Below are positions 44,542 to 53,340 of a DNA stretch of 64,000 nucleotides, piece after piece. Positions within the stretch are counted from its first letter, which is position 1. Each line of letters begins with the position of its first letter. Location: contig JAWLGP010000015.1 in NCBI GenBank assembly GCA_041685045.1, positions 53,987-117,986 of the forward strand. The letters are read 5' to 3'. Source of the DNA: Thiohalomonas sp041685045 (GTDB lineage Bacteria; Pseudomonadota; Gammaproteobacteria; Thiohalomonadales; Thiohalomonadaceae). The notes under the pieces are model-generated. The model saw nothing but the letters and a program-made list of their open reading frames with translations, did not search any database and was not told the origin of the DNA. Made by a program: the position numbers and the translations under genes.

Positions 44542-46755
44542 ATGGCAGGTGGCAAAAAGGGAGCCCGCCGAAGCGGGCGCCACGGCGGGCCTGAGTACCG
44601 GACAACAGTGGCGGTGGTGCTGCTAGCGCTCGGAGGTTTGGTCAGATTGGCCGCCGCCGCTGACGGTCGACTGCGCGACAACCCGTTTCTCGACCTCAGC
44701 CTAGAGGAACTGGCCAACGTCCCGGTGACCATTGCCACCGGCACCGCCAAGCCACTGCACGAGGCGCCGGCGCTGGCCAGCGTCATCACCGCCGCCGACA
44801 TCAAGGCGATGGGCTGGCGCACCTTGCATGAGGCGCTGGAATCCGTGCCGGGGGTGCACGTCTCGCTTCAAACCAACCGCCTCAACCATCTAATCTCCAT
44901 CCGCGGGATCCATACCGACTACAACCCGCAAGTGGCGGTGATGCTCGATGGTCAGCCGCTCGTTGATATGGCCTATGGCCATCCGGGGCCGCGCTTCGCA
45001 ATGCCGGTCGAGAACATAGCTCGTATCGAAGTCATCCGCGGCCCCGGCTCGGCAGTCTATGGCGCCGATGCATACGCCGGCATCATCAACGTCATCACCA
45101 AGAAAGTGGAAGATCTCAAGGGCACGGCGGCAGGTGTGCGGACAGGCTCCTTTGGTTCACGGGACATCTGGGCGCAGGGTGGTACTGAAGTGGGAAATTG
45201 GGACACCGCTATCAGCCTGGAATACAGCCACAGCAATGGCGATGCACAGCGGACAGTCGATTCCGACCTGCAGACGATACTGGACAACGCCTTCGGCACC
45301 AGCGCAAGCCTGGCCCCCGGAATGCTGGAGACGCGGTATCGGATACTCAACACCACGCTTGCCGCGCGGAACGACCCTTGGAACGTGCAGTTCTACAGTT
45401 GGAGCCTGCGTGGTGGCGGTCAAGGTCCGGGCGGTACGCAAGCGCTCGATCCGGTGGGGACACAGGAGATGGATCGCTATGGAGTGGCGCTGGGTTATGA
45501 CGACAAGCAAGCCGCTCCGCACTGGGAATTGGCGTCGCGCCTCTCATATTTCTTAATGGACCAGGATGTCACATTTCGTCTGTTACCTCCCGGTGCGACC
45601 GTGCCAATCGGTGCGGACGGCAATCTCTTCACGCCCAACACTCTCTGCGCCCCGGCATCGGTGTGCTTGGTGAGCTTTCCGGACGGGGTCTGGGGCAACC
45701 CCGGTGCTAGGCAGAGGGAGCAACACTTCGATCTGGCGACGGTCTATAGCGGATTTCTCGACCACCGGCTCCGATTTGCTGTCGGCGCCTTCCACTACGA
45801 ATATCGTTCCCTTGAAAATAAGAACTTCGGCCCCGGGGTGATCGACGGGACCGTCCCGTCCATCGATGGCACCCTAACCGATGTGACGGGTACGGATTTC
45901 GTCTTCATGCCGAACGTCTCGCGTACGGTACAATACCTCTCGGCGCAGGACGAATGGCAGATCGCACCGGCATGGGAACTGACTGCCGGGGTCCGCTACG
46001 ATCGGTACAGCGACTTCGGCGACACCACCAACCCGCGCCTAGCCCTGGTGTGGAACGCCACGCCACGCCTCACCGCCAAGCTGCTCTATGGGCGGGCATT
46101 CCGCGCCCCCTCGTTCGGCGAGCTATATCTACAGAACAATCCGGTCGCGGAGGGCAATCGCGATCTCCGGCCGGAGACCCTCGACACGCTGGAGTTGGCC
46201 GCCGATTACCATCCCTCGCCCCGCCTACAGGCGTCGCTAGGCCTGTTCCATTATCAAGCCAAGGACCTCATCGAATACGTCGACAGCAAGGCCCAAAACA
46301 CCGGCGAGCAGAGCGGCAAGGGGCTGGAGGCCGAGGTCGCCTGGCAGCCCGACCGGCATTGGCGGATCAAGGGCAACGGCGCGTTGCAGTACGCCGAGAA
46401 CGAGAAGACCGGCGAGCCGGTGCCGAACGCCCCGCGCCGGCAGGCCTATCTGGCCGCCATCTGGGAGCCCAGCCCGCGCTGGTCGGCCTCGGCTCAGGCC
46501 AAGTGGATCGGCGACCGCCCGCGCAACCGTGCTGCGGGCGACACGCGGCCGGCCATCGCCGACTACACCCTGGTCAATCTGACTGCGCGCTATCGGCCGA
46601 GCCCGCCTTGGGAGCTATCTCTCCTCGTCCACAACCTCTTCGACCAGGATGCGCGCGAGCCGAGCAACATCAACAACGGCACTGTCGCCATCCCTGAGGA
46701 TTACCCGCTTGAGGGGCGGGCGGTGTTCATTGAGGCGCGTTATCAGCTTTGGTGA
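44542..46755 (+). CDS. TonB-dependent outer-membrane receptor
   Basis: A 737-aa protein starting at ATG 44542 with GGGGGG upstream, and a signal segment ('VVLLALGGLVRLAAAA'). An N-terminal 'FLDLSLEELANVPVTIATG' precedes the plug ('LASVITAADIKAMGWRTLHEALESVPGVHV', 'IEVIRGPGSAVYGADAYAGIINVITKK'). A 22-strand-type barrel follows, ending 'VFIEARYQLW'. The substrate is unknown. The YfiR-kinase-TonB receptor trio is a recurrent arrangement, suggesting that the receptor and signalling proteins act together. Last in this unit. Confidence 0.93.
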   Translation: MAGGKKGARRSGRHGGPEYRTTVAVVLLALGGLVRLAAAADGRLRDNPFLDLSLEELANVPVTIATGTAKPLHEAPALASVITAADIKAMGWRTLHEALESVPGVHVSLQTNRLNHLISIRGIHTDYNPQVAVMLDGQPLVDMAYGHPGPRFAMPVENIARIEVIRGPGSAVYGADAYAGIINVITKKVEDLKGTAAGVRTGSFGSRDIWAQGGTEVGNWDTAISLEYSHSNGDAQRTVDSDLQTILDNAFGTSASLAPGMLETRYRILNTTLAARNDPWNVQFYSWSLRGGGQGPGGTQALDPVGTQEMDRYGVALGYDDKQAAPHWELASRLSYFLMDQDVTFRLLPPGATVPIGADGNLFTPNTLCAPASVCLVSFPDGVWGNPGARQREQHFDLATVYSGFLDHRLRFAVGAFHYEYRSLENKNFGPGVIDGTVPSIDGTLTDVTGTDFVFMPNVSRTVQYLSAQDEWQIAPAWELTAGVRYDRYSDFGDTTNPRLALVWNATPRLTAKLLYGRAFRAPSFGELYLQNNPVAEGNRDLRPETLDTLELAADYHPSPRLQASLGLFHYQAKDLIEYVDSKAQNTGEQSGKGLEAEVAWQPDRHWRIKGNGALQYAENEKTGEPVPNAPRRQAYLAAIWEPSPRWSASAQAKWIGDRPRNRAAGDTRPAIADYTLVNLTARYRPSPPWELSLLVHNLFDQDAREPSNINNGTVAIPEDYPLEGRAVFIEARYQLW

Positions 46756-46987
46756 CGTTTGCTCCATGCCAATCGATAGCATCGTCGACCCGGCAACGCT
46801 CCAGATCGGGCACCGTGTACTCGGGAGCATCGCCGGCCGACAGGCAAATACCGATCGATTTGGCAGCTCTCTGTTCAGTACTGCAGAAGAAGACCACCCA
46901 CCTTGATGTTTCCGCATGACTCCATGAAGCGGTCGCACACGGAAGAGTTATTGAACGGCAGCTCTGGCTCGCAAGCTGCCGGTTGCC

Positions 46988-47019
46988 GCCTGGATGCCCG
47001 CCTTCGCGGGAATGACGGG
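46988..47019 (-). repeat. 32-nt repeat, right copy (inverted)
   Basis: This is the reverse complement of the 41967-41998 repeat with 31 of 32 positions identical. The two copies bound about 5 kb containing the whole YfiR, kinase and TonB receptor unit. Confidence 0.85.
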
Positions 47020-47180
47020 TGGGGGTCGGTAGCTACCCCGACGGCGGCAAAATCCAACTGCTCAATCAAGAGCTCTCTTTACTGGGCTGCGCGGCATAAC
47101 ATGGGGGCGTAACTTTTCCTGGCCGTTTCGAGAGGCCGCCTCCAGGCCGAGGTGACGGTCCGGCTGTCCTTCCGCAAGTC

Positions 47181-47216
47181 AAAAAAGCAAGGGCGCCCGT
47201 AGGCGCCCTCCTTTTT
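47181..47216 (-). terminator. Terminator of sat (bidirectional form)
   Basis: AGGGCGCC-CGTA-GGCGCCCT (47190-47209) is a perfect 8-bp stem. On the minus strand it is followed by TGCTTTTTT, and on the plus strand by CCTTTTT. It lies about 25 nt after the sat stop. Confidence 0.92.
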
Positions 47217-47233
47217 CCGACCATCGAAACCGA

Positions 47234-48427
47234 TCAGTTCAGGCTCTGATAGTAATCGATCAGGATCTGGGCCACCTCGGGGCGGGAGAACTCCTTCGGC
47301 GGCGCGATGCCGTTGCCGAGCATCTCGCGGACCTTGGTGCCGGACAGCAGCACGAAGTCGTCCTTCTCGTGATCCGGGGCCTCGCACATCATCACCACCT
47401 TGTCGAGTTTCTTCGACCAGGCAGTGTGGTCGGCGCGGAAGATCTCGATCTCCAGGGCGCCCTTCGGCACCTCGTCGTCGAAGATGGTCTGCGCGTCGAA
47501 GGCGCCGTAGTAGTCGCCCACACCGGCGTGGTCACGGCCGATGATGAAGTGGGTGGCGCCCATGTTCTGGCGGAACACCGCATGCAGTACCGCCTCGCGC
47601 GGGCCGGCGTAGAGCATGTCGAAGCCGTAGCCGGTAACCATGGCGGAGTTGGGCTTGAAGTAGAGTTCGACCATCTTGCGGATGGCGGCATCGCGCACCG
47701 GGGCCGGGATATCGCCCTTCTTCAGCTTGCCGAGCAGCATGTGGATCACCAAGCCGTCGCAGCCCAGGCGGTCCATGGCCATGTGGCACAGCTCTTCATG
47801 GGCCAGGTGCATCGGGTTGCGGGTCTGGAAAGCCACCACCTTCTTCCAGCCACGCTCCTGGATCTCGTTGCGGATTTCGACCGCGGTGCGGAAGGTGTCC
47901 GGGAAGTCTTCGGAGAAGTAGGAGAAGTTCAGCACCTTGATGGGGCCGGACAGGACCACGTTGCCCTGGCCGTTGAAAGCGGCGACGCCCGGGTGCTCCG
48001 GGTCGGCGGTGCGGTAGACCTTCTCGGTCATGAACGCCATCTGTTCGGCGCTGGCCTCTTCCACTTCGGCGATATCCATCACCGCCAGTACCGGGTTGCC
48101 TTCCACGTTCGGGTCGCGCAGGGCGATGCGCTCGGCACCGTTCAGGGCGGCGTAGGCCTCCTTGGTGGTCAGGTTCAGCACCGGGGTCGGCCAGAACAGG
48201 CCGGAGGCGGTGTGCATGTTCTCGGCCACGCCCATGGCGTCGGCCAGGTTCATGTAGCCGGTCAGCGGGTTGAAGTAGCCGGCGCCCAGCATGACGGCAT
48301 TGGCGGCGGCGGCGGAGGAGACGAGCAGCGACGGCAGGCTCTCGGCCTCATGCTTCAGTTTGTCGTGTGCATCGGAGTCGTACACGAACAGCGGATTCAG
48401 CTGGTCGGAACCGTGTGGCTTGATCAT
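47234..48427 (-). CDS. sat: Sulfate adenylyltransferase (ATP sulfurylase), dissimilatory type
   Basis: A 397-aa homo-oligomeric ATP sulfurylase. The active-site motif is 'VVAFQTRNPMHLAHEELC' (QTRNPxHxxHE), followed by 'GRDHAGVGDYYGAFDAQ' and 'FVLLSGTKVREML'. It lacks the APS-kinase domain of fungal enzymes. In sulfur oxidisers this type runs towards ATP and sulfate from APS and pyrophosphate. Direction is inferred; no aprAB is in the window. AGGAGA lies 7 nt upstream of the ATG. Confidence 0.95.
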   Translation of the reverse strand: MIKPHGSDQLNPLFVYDSDAHDKLKHEAESLPSLLVSSAAAANAVMLGAGYFNPLTGYMNLADAMGVAENMHTASGLFWPTPVLNLTTKEAYAALNGAERIALRDPNVEGNPVLAVMDIAEVEEASAEQMAFMTEKVYRTADPEHPGVAAFNGQGNVVLSGPIKVLNFSYFSEDFPDTFRTAVEIRNEIQERGWKKVVAFQTRNPMHLAHEELCHMAMDRLGCDGLVIHMLLGKLKKGDIPAPVRDAAIRKMVELYFKPNSAMVTGYGFDMLYAGPREAVLHAVFRQNMGATHFIIGRDHAGVGDYYGAFDAQTIFDDEVPKGALEIEIFRADHTAWSKKLDKVVMMCEAPDHEKDDFVLLSGTKVREMLGNGIAPPKEFSRPEVAQILIDYYQSLN

Positions 48428-48644
48428 GGATCTCTCCTGGTTGGTTTTCTTATCCGGCGACCGGCCTCGGGCTTGGACCAGCCGTCCAACAACGTTTTCG
48501 TCGCCTGGCGAGCAGGGTGGAAACAGGTGGCAAAATCAATCGGAAAATATACACACGGGGGGACGGCTTTTGTAATAGGACGGTGTGATGGGGCTATAAG
48601 GCACACCGGGGCTGCCTTCGCGGCGGGGGCCGCCTTCGGTAAGC

Positions 48645-48995
48645 CTATTCGTCTGTTTCGGCCGGAGTCGCCGGGCCGTCCAGCGCCTGACGCAGGCGCA
48701 TGAGTCGCTTCCGGTCCGGAATATCCTCTTCCCGACTGGTTTTCTTGGTTTGAAGCTGAACCGCAAGCGCCAATTCCCGGTCCTCATCGTAGCGGTTCTT
48801 CTCGGCGAACGAAGCGAAGCAACGTGCTCCGTGCTCGACAGACAGTCCGGCGAGCAGTGCGCTGCCCTGCGCCTGTAACGGATTCCAGACATCGCGCAGC
48901 CAGGCTGAGCGCTCCCGGGGGGACATGTACCGGACCCGCAGGGCTTCGTCCAACTCTCGCTTCGCCTGCTGCTTCTCAGGTGCTTCAGGTTTCAC
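48645..48995 (-). CDS. Small hypothetical protein
   Basis: A 116-aa, highly charged soluble protein. I favour GTG 48995 because GAGGGG lies 6 nt before it; the frame extends to 49025. Helix-prone segments include 'KQQAKRELDEALRVRYMSPRE' and 'SAWLRDVWNPLQAQGSALLA'. No family is recognised. It is upstream of, and co-directional with, sat but separated by about 215 nt. Confidence 0.55.
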   Translation of the reverse strand: MKPEAPEKQQAKRELDEALRVRYMSPRERSAWLRDVWNPLQAQGSALLAGLSVEHGARCFASFAEKNRYDEDRELALAVQLQTKKTSREEDIPDRKRLMRLRQALDGPATPAETDE

Positions 48996-49184
48996 GCATG
49001 TCCCCTCGGGTCTGTGCGGCGGCATTGGTCACGTACGCGTAAATCTAGCATGAGCGCCCGTGTCAAATGAACGTTCCACACGCCGCCGCGACCGGGGTGC
49101 TCATCGTCCGTGGCTGATCGAAGGCGCGGTTCACGAGGCCCAATCCTTGTTAGGATCGGCGAATCCTCCCACACGAACCACCCC

Positions 49185-49871
49185 ATGCGCCGCGCCGATC
49201 GCCTCTTTCGCATCACCCAGGAACTGGATACGGAGCGCTATACGACCGCCCACTTCCTGGCGGAACTGTTGGAGGTCTCGGAGCGCACCATCTATCGCGA
49301 TATCGATAGTCTGTCCGGCTCCGGCATTCCTATCGAAGCGGTGGCCGGGGCGGGATACCGGCTCTCCCGAGGATTTCGCCTGCCGCCGATGATGTTCGAC
49401 GCCGACGAGCTGACGGCCATTCTGCTCGGCATCCGCATGGTGCAGGGTTGGTCGGACCGTGAACTTGCCGGGGCGGCGGCACGCGCCCTGCGCAAGATAG
49501 ACGGAGCGCTGCCGGAGCGGTTGCGACCGGCGCTCGCCAGCGAGGCGCTGCTGGTCCCCGACTTCCATCTCCCGACCGAGCAGCGCGAGCGCATCGCCGC
49601 CCTGCGGGTGGCCATCGGCGACAACCAAAAGGTCCGCATCACCTATACCCGCGAGGACGGCGCCGCTTCGGAGCGGCTGCTGTGGCCGCTCGGGCTGTTC
49701 TACTGGGGCCAAAAATGGACGTTCGGCGCCTGGTGTGAGTGGCGTGAGGACTTCCGCCACTTTCGCGTTGATCGCATCGGGACGCTGATCACTACCCGGG
49801 AGCGGTTTACCGTGCAGGCAGGCCGTACGCTGCAGGATTTTCTCGTCGCGGTCGGCGCCAAGGGCTCCTGA
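49185..49871 (+). CDS. YafY-type transcriptional regulator (HTH-11 plus WYL)
   Basis: A 228-aa protein starting at ATG 49185 ('MRRADRLFRITQELDTERYT'). The HTH is 'TAHFLAELLEVSERTIYRDIDSLS' and is followed by 'GIPIEAVAGAGYRL'. A WYL domain follows in the C-terminal half: 'VRITYTREDGAASERLLWPLGLFYWGQ', 'WTFGAWCEWREDFRHFRVDRI'. It probably controls the downstream CMD, VOC and tag genes, an arrangement common for YafY regulators. The ligand is unknown. Confidence 0.9.
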   Translation: MRRADRLFRITQELDTERYTTAHFLAELLEVSERTIYRDIDSLSGSGIPIEAVAGAGYRLSRGFRLPPMMFDADELTAILLGIRMVQGWSDRELAGAAARALRKIDGALPERLRPALASEALLVPDFHLPTEQRERIAALRVAIGDNQKVRITYTREDGAASERLLWPLGLFYWGQKWTFGAWCEWREDFRHFRVDRIGTLITTRERFTVQAGRTLQDFLVAVGAKGS

Positions 49872-49935
49872 CACCCCGTTGTCAGCAGGCGGCCCATAAA
49901 CTGTTTCTCGTCCGCACCGACGAGGAGAGTTAACC

Positions 49936-50460
49936 ATGCTGATAGCCACCATCAAGCCTGCCGATGCCGCCGGGAATAACGCCGAAATCTATGCCGCCAT
50001 CCGCGGGGCGTTAGGCCGGGTTCCCAACGCCATGGTCCTGTTAAGCGCCAGTCCCTGGCAGCTGGAAAGGCGCTGGCTTAGTCTGAGTCATTACGAGTCC
50101 CACCCGCACCTGGGAGCCGCCCTGCGGACGGCCATTCGCCTGCAAGTCGCCCGCCGGCACCACTGCCGCTACTGCATCGGTGTCAATGAAATGTTGATGC
50201 GCCGACACGGCTGGAGCGAGGCGCAGATCGCGGCCCCCGAGGGCGACGGCTCGCCGTTGACCGAACGGGAACGGGTGCTGCTCGAGTTCGCGATCGAAGC
50301 CCTGACGCAGCCGCAGGCGGTATCCGCCGCCACCATCGCCGCCCTGCGGGACGCCAGCTGGACGGATAGCGACATCCTGGATGCGCTCTGCTATGCGGGC
50401 GAAGCGCTGGTGGCGGATCGGCTCATTGATGCATTCAAAGTGGAAGAGGAGGCCTTCTGA
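49936..50460 (+). CDS. Carboxymuconolactone decarboxylase-family protein (AhpD-like)
   Basis: A 174-aa protein with the CMD core 'AIRLQVARRHHCRYCIGVNEML'; Cys77 and Cys80 form the redox CxxC pair of AhpD-like proteins. The C-terminal helices are extended ('LTERERVLLEFAIEAL', 'DILDALCYAGEAL'). It may act as a peroxidase-like or thiol redox enzyme. GAGGAGAG precedes ATG 49936. The VOC gene begins 1 nt after its stop. Confidence 0.85.
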   Translation: MLIATIKPADAAGNNAEIYAAIRGALGRVPNAMVLLSASPWQLERRWLSLSHYESHPHLGAALRTAIRLQVARRHHCRYCIGVNEMLMRRHGWSEAQIAAPEGDGSPLTERERVLLEFAIEALTQPQAVSAATIAALRDASWTDSDILDALCYAGEALVADRLIDAFKVEEEAF

Positions 50461-50461
50461 C

Positions 50462-50878
50462 ATGCAACCCCGGATCAACCTGATCACTCTCGGCGTCACC
50501 GACCTGCCCCGTGCCATCGCCTTCTATCAGGCGCTCGGCCTGCCTCGCTATCCCTTCGAGAGCGAGGGCGTCGCCTTCTTCGAACTGAACGGCAGCTGGC
50601 TTGCCCTCTACCCCTGGGACGCCCTCGCCGCCGACGCGGGCCTTCCGCCCGAGGGAAATGGCTTTCGCGGCTTCACCCTGGCCCACAACGTCGCCAGCCG
50701 CGAGGCGGTGGACCAAGTCATGGCCGAGGCCGCCGCCGCCGGCGCCCGCATCGTGAAACCGGCCCAGGAGACCTTCTGGGGCGGCTACTCCGGCTACTTC
50801 GCCGACCCGGACGAATTCCTCTGGGAAGTGGCCCACGTGCCGCAGTTCTGGATTGGGCCGAAGGAGGAAGGCGCGTGA
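50462..50878 (+). CDS. VOC-superfamily (glyoxalase-like) protein
   Basis: A 138-aa protein with 'INLITLGVTDLPRAIAFYQALGLP', 'VAFFELNGSWLALYPW' and 'FWGGYSGYFADPDEFLWEVAHVP'. The Glu-containing 'FLWEVAHVP' strand is typical of metal-binding VOC proteins. The substrate is unknown. It overlaps the tag start by 4 nt and is co-transcribed with the CMD protein. Confidence 0.88.
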   Translation: MQPRINLITLGVTDLPRAIAFYQALGLPRYPFESEGVAFFELNGSWLALYPWDALAADAGLPPEGNGFRGFTLAHNVASREAVDQVMAEAAAAGARIVKPAQETFWGGYSGYFADPDEFLWEVAHVPQFWIGPKEEGA

Positions 50879-51489
50879 CCGACAAACGCTGCCCCTGGTG
50901 CCTCGCCGCCCCGGAGTACATCCGCTATCACGACGAGGAGTGGGGCGTGCCGTCGTTCGACGCCCGCCATCTGTTCGAGATGCTGACCCTCGAAGGGGCC
51001 CAGGCCGGCCTCTCCTGGCTCACCATCCTGCGCAAGCGCGAGGGCTACCGGCGTGCGTTCCACGGCTTCGACCCGGAGCGCATCGCCGCTTTCGGCGAGG
51101 ACGACGTCGCACGCCTGCTGGCCGACCCGGGCATCGTCCGCAACCGGCTCAAGGTCTCCGCCACGATCGGAAACGCCCGCGCCTGGTTGGAACTGGAGGC
51201 CAACGAAGGGGCCGTCCCGTTCCTCTGGTCCTTCGTCGACGGCCGGCCGATACAGAACCGCTGGCAGCGCCTGGAACAGCTCCCCGCCGCCACCCCGGTC
51301 TCCGACGCCATGAGCCGAGAACTGAAGCGGCGCGGCTTCCGCTTCGTGGGCAGCACCATCTGCTACGCCTTCATGCAGGCGGTCGGGATGGTCAACGACC
51401 ACCTGGTGAGCTGTCCCCGGTACTCGGAGGTGGTGGCCTTGAACACGAAGGAAGAAACATGTCGAAACTCGATTATCAAAGAACCGTAG
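50875..51489 (+). CDS. tag: DNA-3-methyladenine glycosylase I (Tag)
   Basis: A 204-aa enzyme that excises 3-methyladenine. Likely zinc ligands are Cys6 and His19 at the N-terminus ('KRCPWCLAAPEYIRYHDEEWG') and the His/Cys of 'VNDHLVSCPRY'. Motifs 'FEMLTLEGAQAGLSWLTIL' and 'FVGSTICYAFMQAVGM' fit. It starts at GTG 50875. The last about 17 residues are not family-like and run into the REP sequence that holds the IS element, so the natural end may have been altered. Confidence 0.93.
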   Translation: MTDKRCPWCLAAPEYIRYHDEEWGVPSFDARHLFEMLTLEGAQAGLSWLTILRKREGYRRAFHGFDPERIAAFGEDDVARLLADPGIVRNRLKVSATIGNARAWLELEANEGAVPFLWSFVDGRPIQNRWQRLEQLPAATPVSDAMSRELKRRGFRFVGSTICYAFMQAVGMVNDHLVSCPRYSEVVALNTKEETCRNSIIKEP

Positions 51490-51493
51490 GTCG

Positions 51494-52889
51494 ATGTGAT
51501 GGTCTCCTCCCTCTTCCATCAACGGCGTCATAGCGCCAGGATGGAGTTGCGAACAACCCTCAGAAAGAGGGGGAGACCGTGGAAAAGGTTACGACAATCG
51601 GCTTGGACCTGGCAAAGAACGTGTTTCATCTGATCGGCCTGGACGCTAACGAACGTGAAGTGCTGAAAAAGATGCTCAAGCGAGGGCAGCTGCTGACGTA
51701 CTTTGCCAACCTGCCGCCGTGCGTGATTGCGATGGAGGCCTGCGCAGGGGCCCATGAGTGGGCCCGGCAGCTGAAAGCGATGGGCCATGAGGCAAGATTG
51801 ATATCGCCGCAATACGTCAAGGCGTATGTGCGGGGCAACAAGAACGACTACAACGACGCGCGGGCCATAGCTGAAGCAGCCAGGCGACCGGGAATGCGTT
51901 TTGTGGCGGTCAAGACGGTCGCAGCAGGACAAACAGGCCCTGCACCGGCTGCGAGCGGCGCGTGTGGCAGAGCGCACGGCCCTGTGTAACCAATTGCGAG
52001 GGCTGTTAGCGGAATATGGGATTGTGGCCCCCAAGGGGGTTGCCTCATTACGCAAGCGCCTACCGGAGCTGCTGGAGGATGGCGGGAACGGGCTGACGGG
52101 TCCTTTCCGCCTACTGCTGGACCGAGGCTACCAGCAGTTGCGGGAGGTGGATGGACATATCGAATTCTACACCCGCCTCATCGAGCAGCAGGCACGTGAG
52201 GATGAAGTCGAGCGGCGCTTGCAGAGCATCCCCGGTTTTGGGCCGGTGGTGGCCAGCGTGTTTCATGCGACGGTGGGCGATGGACAGGCGTATCGGCGCG
52301 CACGGGATGTGTCGGCAGCCATAGGTCTTGTACCCCGCCAACACAGCAGTGGTGGCAAGGAGGTTTTGCTGGGGATCAGCAAGCGGGGGGATGGCTATCT
52401 GCGCAGCCTGCTGGTGCACGGCGCCCGTGCGGTGGTGCGGCAGGCGGCGAAGAAGCAGGACCGGCTGAGTCGGTGGGTGAACCGACTCGCCGCCGAGCGA
52501 GGGGTCCACAAGGCAACGGTGGCGCTGGCCAACAAAATGGCGCGTATCGGCTGGGCCATCGTGCGTCACCAAACCGTTTATCAAGCGGCCTGAGGGGCTG
52601 AAACCCGGTCAGGTCAATACAAGAGCAACAGGCAAAGAGGTAACCGACCAACGATTGCGAAGGCTCTGTTAGGGGCGATGACGAACAGGTCAGACCGGCG
52701 TATCGAGAGCCCGGCTAACCCGAAGGCAGGTTGAAACCATGCCGATAGGTCGATAGGGACGATACGCGCGCATCACATCGAGGCCAGAGGAAGCAACACG
52801 CCCTCGTTAACAGGCCGGATATACGGCAGCAATCCTGTCCCTGTTACCGACCGAGCAGAGTCTTGCAAAACGGGAGGAGACCATATACG
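51494..52889 (+). mobile_element. IS110-family, IS1111-type insertion sequence inside a REP-like palindrome
   Basis: Subterminal inverted repeats ATGGTCTCCTCCC (51499-51511) and GGGAGGAGACCAT (52872-52884) flank a single transposase, as in the IS1111 group. The flanking DNA, when joined across the element, reads CCGTAGGTCG + GGTTAGCGCAGCGTAACC. This recreates a common palindromic repeat. About 290 nt of non-coding DNA lies between transposase and right end, which is usual for these elements. Exact ends are uncertain by a few bases. Confidence 0.85.
51579..52593 (+). pseudogene. Frameshifted IS110-family transposase
   Basis: The N-terminal DEDD domain is in one frame ('VTTIGLDLAKNVFHLIGLDA', 'VIAMEACAGAHEWARQL', 'YVKAYVRGNKNDYNDARAIA'). 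The rest is in another frame from about 51915: 'DKQALHRLRAARVAERTALC', 'LQSIPGFGPVVASVFHATVG' and the transposase_20 Ser region 'YLRSLLVHGARAVV'. Around 51915-51925 the sequence is two bases short of an in-frame reading (GTCGCAGCAG where GTCGAGCAGCAG would be expected). The element is probably immobile unless supplied in trans, or the site is a sequencing error. Confidence 0.85.
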
Positions 52890-53109
52890 GGTTAGCGCAG
52901 CGTAACCCGACAAACCAGCACTCTTCCCCCGCCCCCCACATTTGGTTAGCATGACCCGCTATCTCAGGCGGCCGAAGCGCCCGGCGACACGGATCGGGCG
53001 AGGGCGTAATAAAACACCCACCCAGGGAAATAACCCCGCCGCACCTGACGAACCGAAGTGACCCACCGGAAATACCCCGGCCACACGGAACGAACGTCAG
53101 GAGAACGAA

Positions 53110-53340
53110 ATGGAACAGCTCACCGACGCCACGGAGCGCCTGCGGCTTGCCGTCGGGCAGACGCGGCTGATCGCCGACCTGCTGCTGGCAGCCGCCGACC
53201 TGCAGGACGTGGAGCGCGACAACTTCGCCTACGTCATGCAGGAACTGACTGGTCGCCTCGAACGCGACCTGGCCGGGCTGGAACGGCTGCTGGGCCGATG
53301 CCGAGGCTGTACAACGCGCAACAGGGAGGTGCGGCGATGA
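53110..53340 (+). CDS. Small helical protein upstream of the HEPN-nucleotidyltransferase gene
   Basis: A 76-aa protein starting at ATG 53110 with CAGGAG upstream. It is mostly helical ('EQLTDATERLRLAVGQTRLI', 'MQELTGRLERDLAGLERLL'). Its TGA overlaps the next start by 4 nt, so the two are translationally coupled. I recognise no family. By position it may be a partner or regulator of the 53337-54263 protein. Confidence 0.6.
   Translation: MEQLTDATERLRLAVGQTRLIADLLLAAADLQDVERDNFAYVMQELTGRLERDLAGLERLLGRCRGCTTRNREVRR

Larger units (their letters stand above)
46756..47233. other. Gap between the TonB receptor and sat
   Basis: About 480 nt without a supportable gene. It contains the right copy of the 32-nt repeat (46988-47019) and the sat terminator (47181-47216). 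Nothing else is recognised. Confidence 0.6.

Noticed and set aside
51460..51533. A disrupted gene starting 'MSKLDYQRTVGRC' just before the IS element
   Set aside because: Without the IS the frame would run into the REP palindrome and stop after about 16 codons, so it is not a real gene start.
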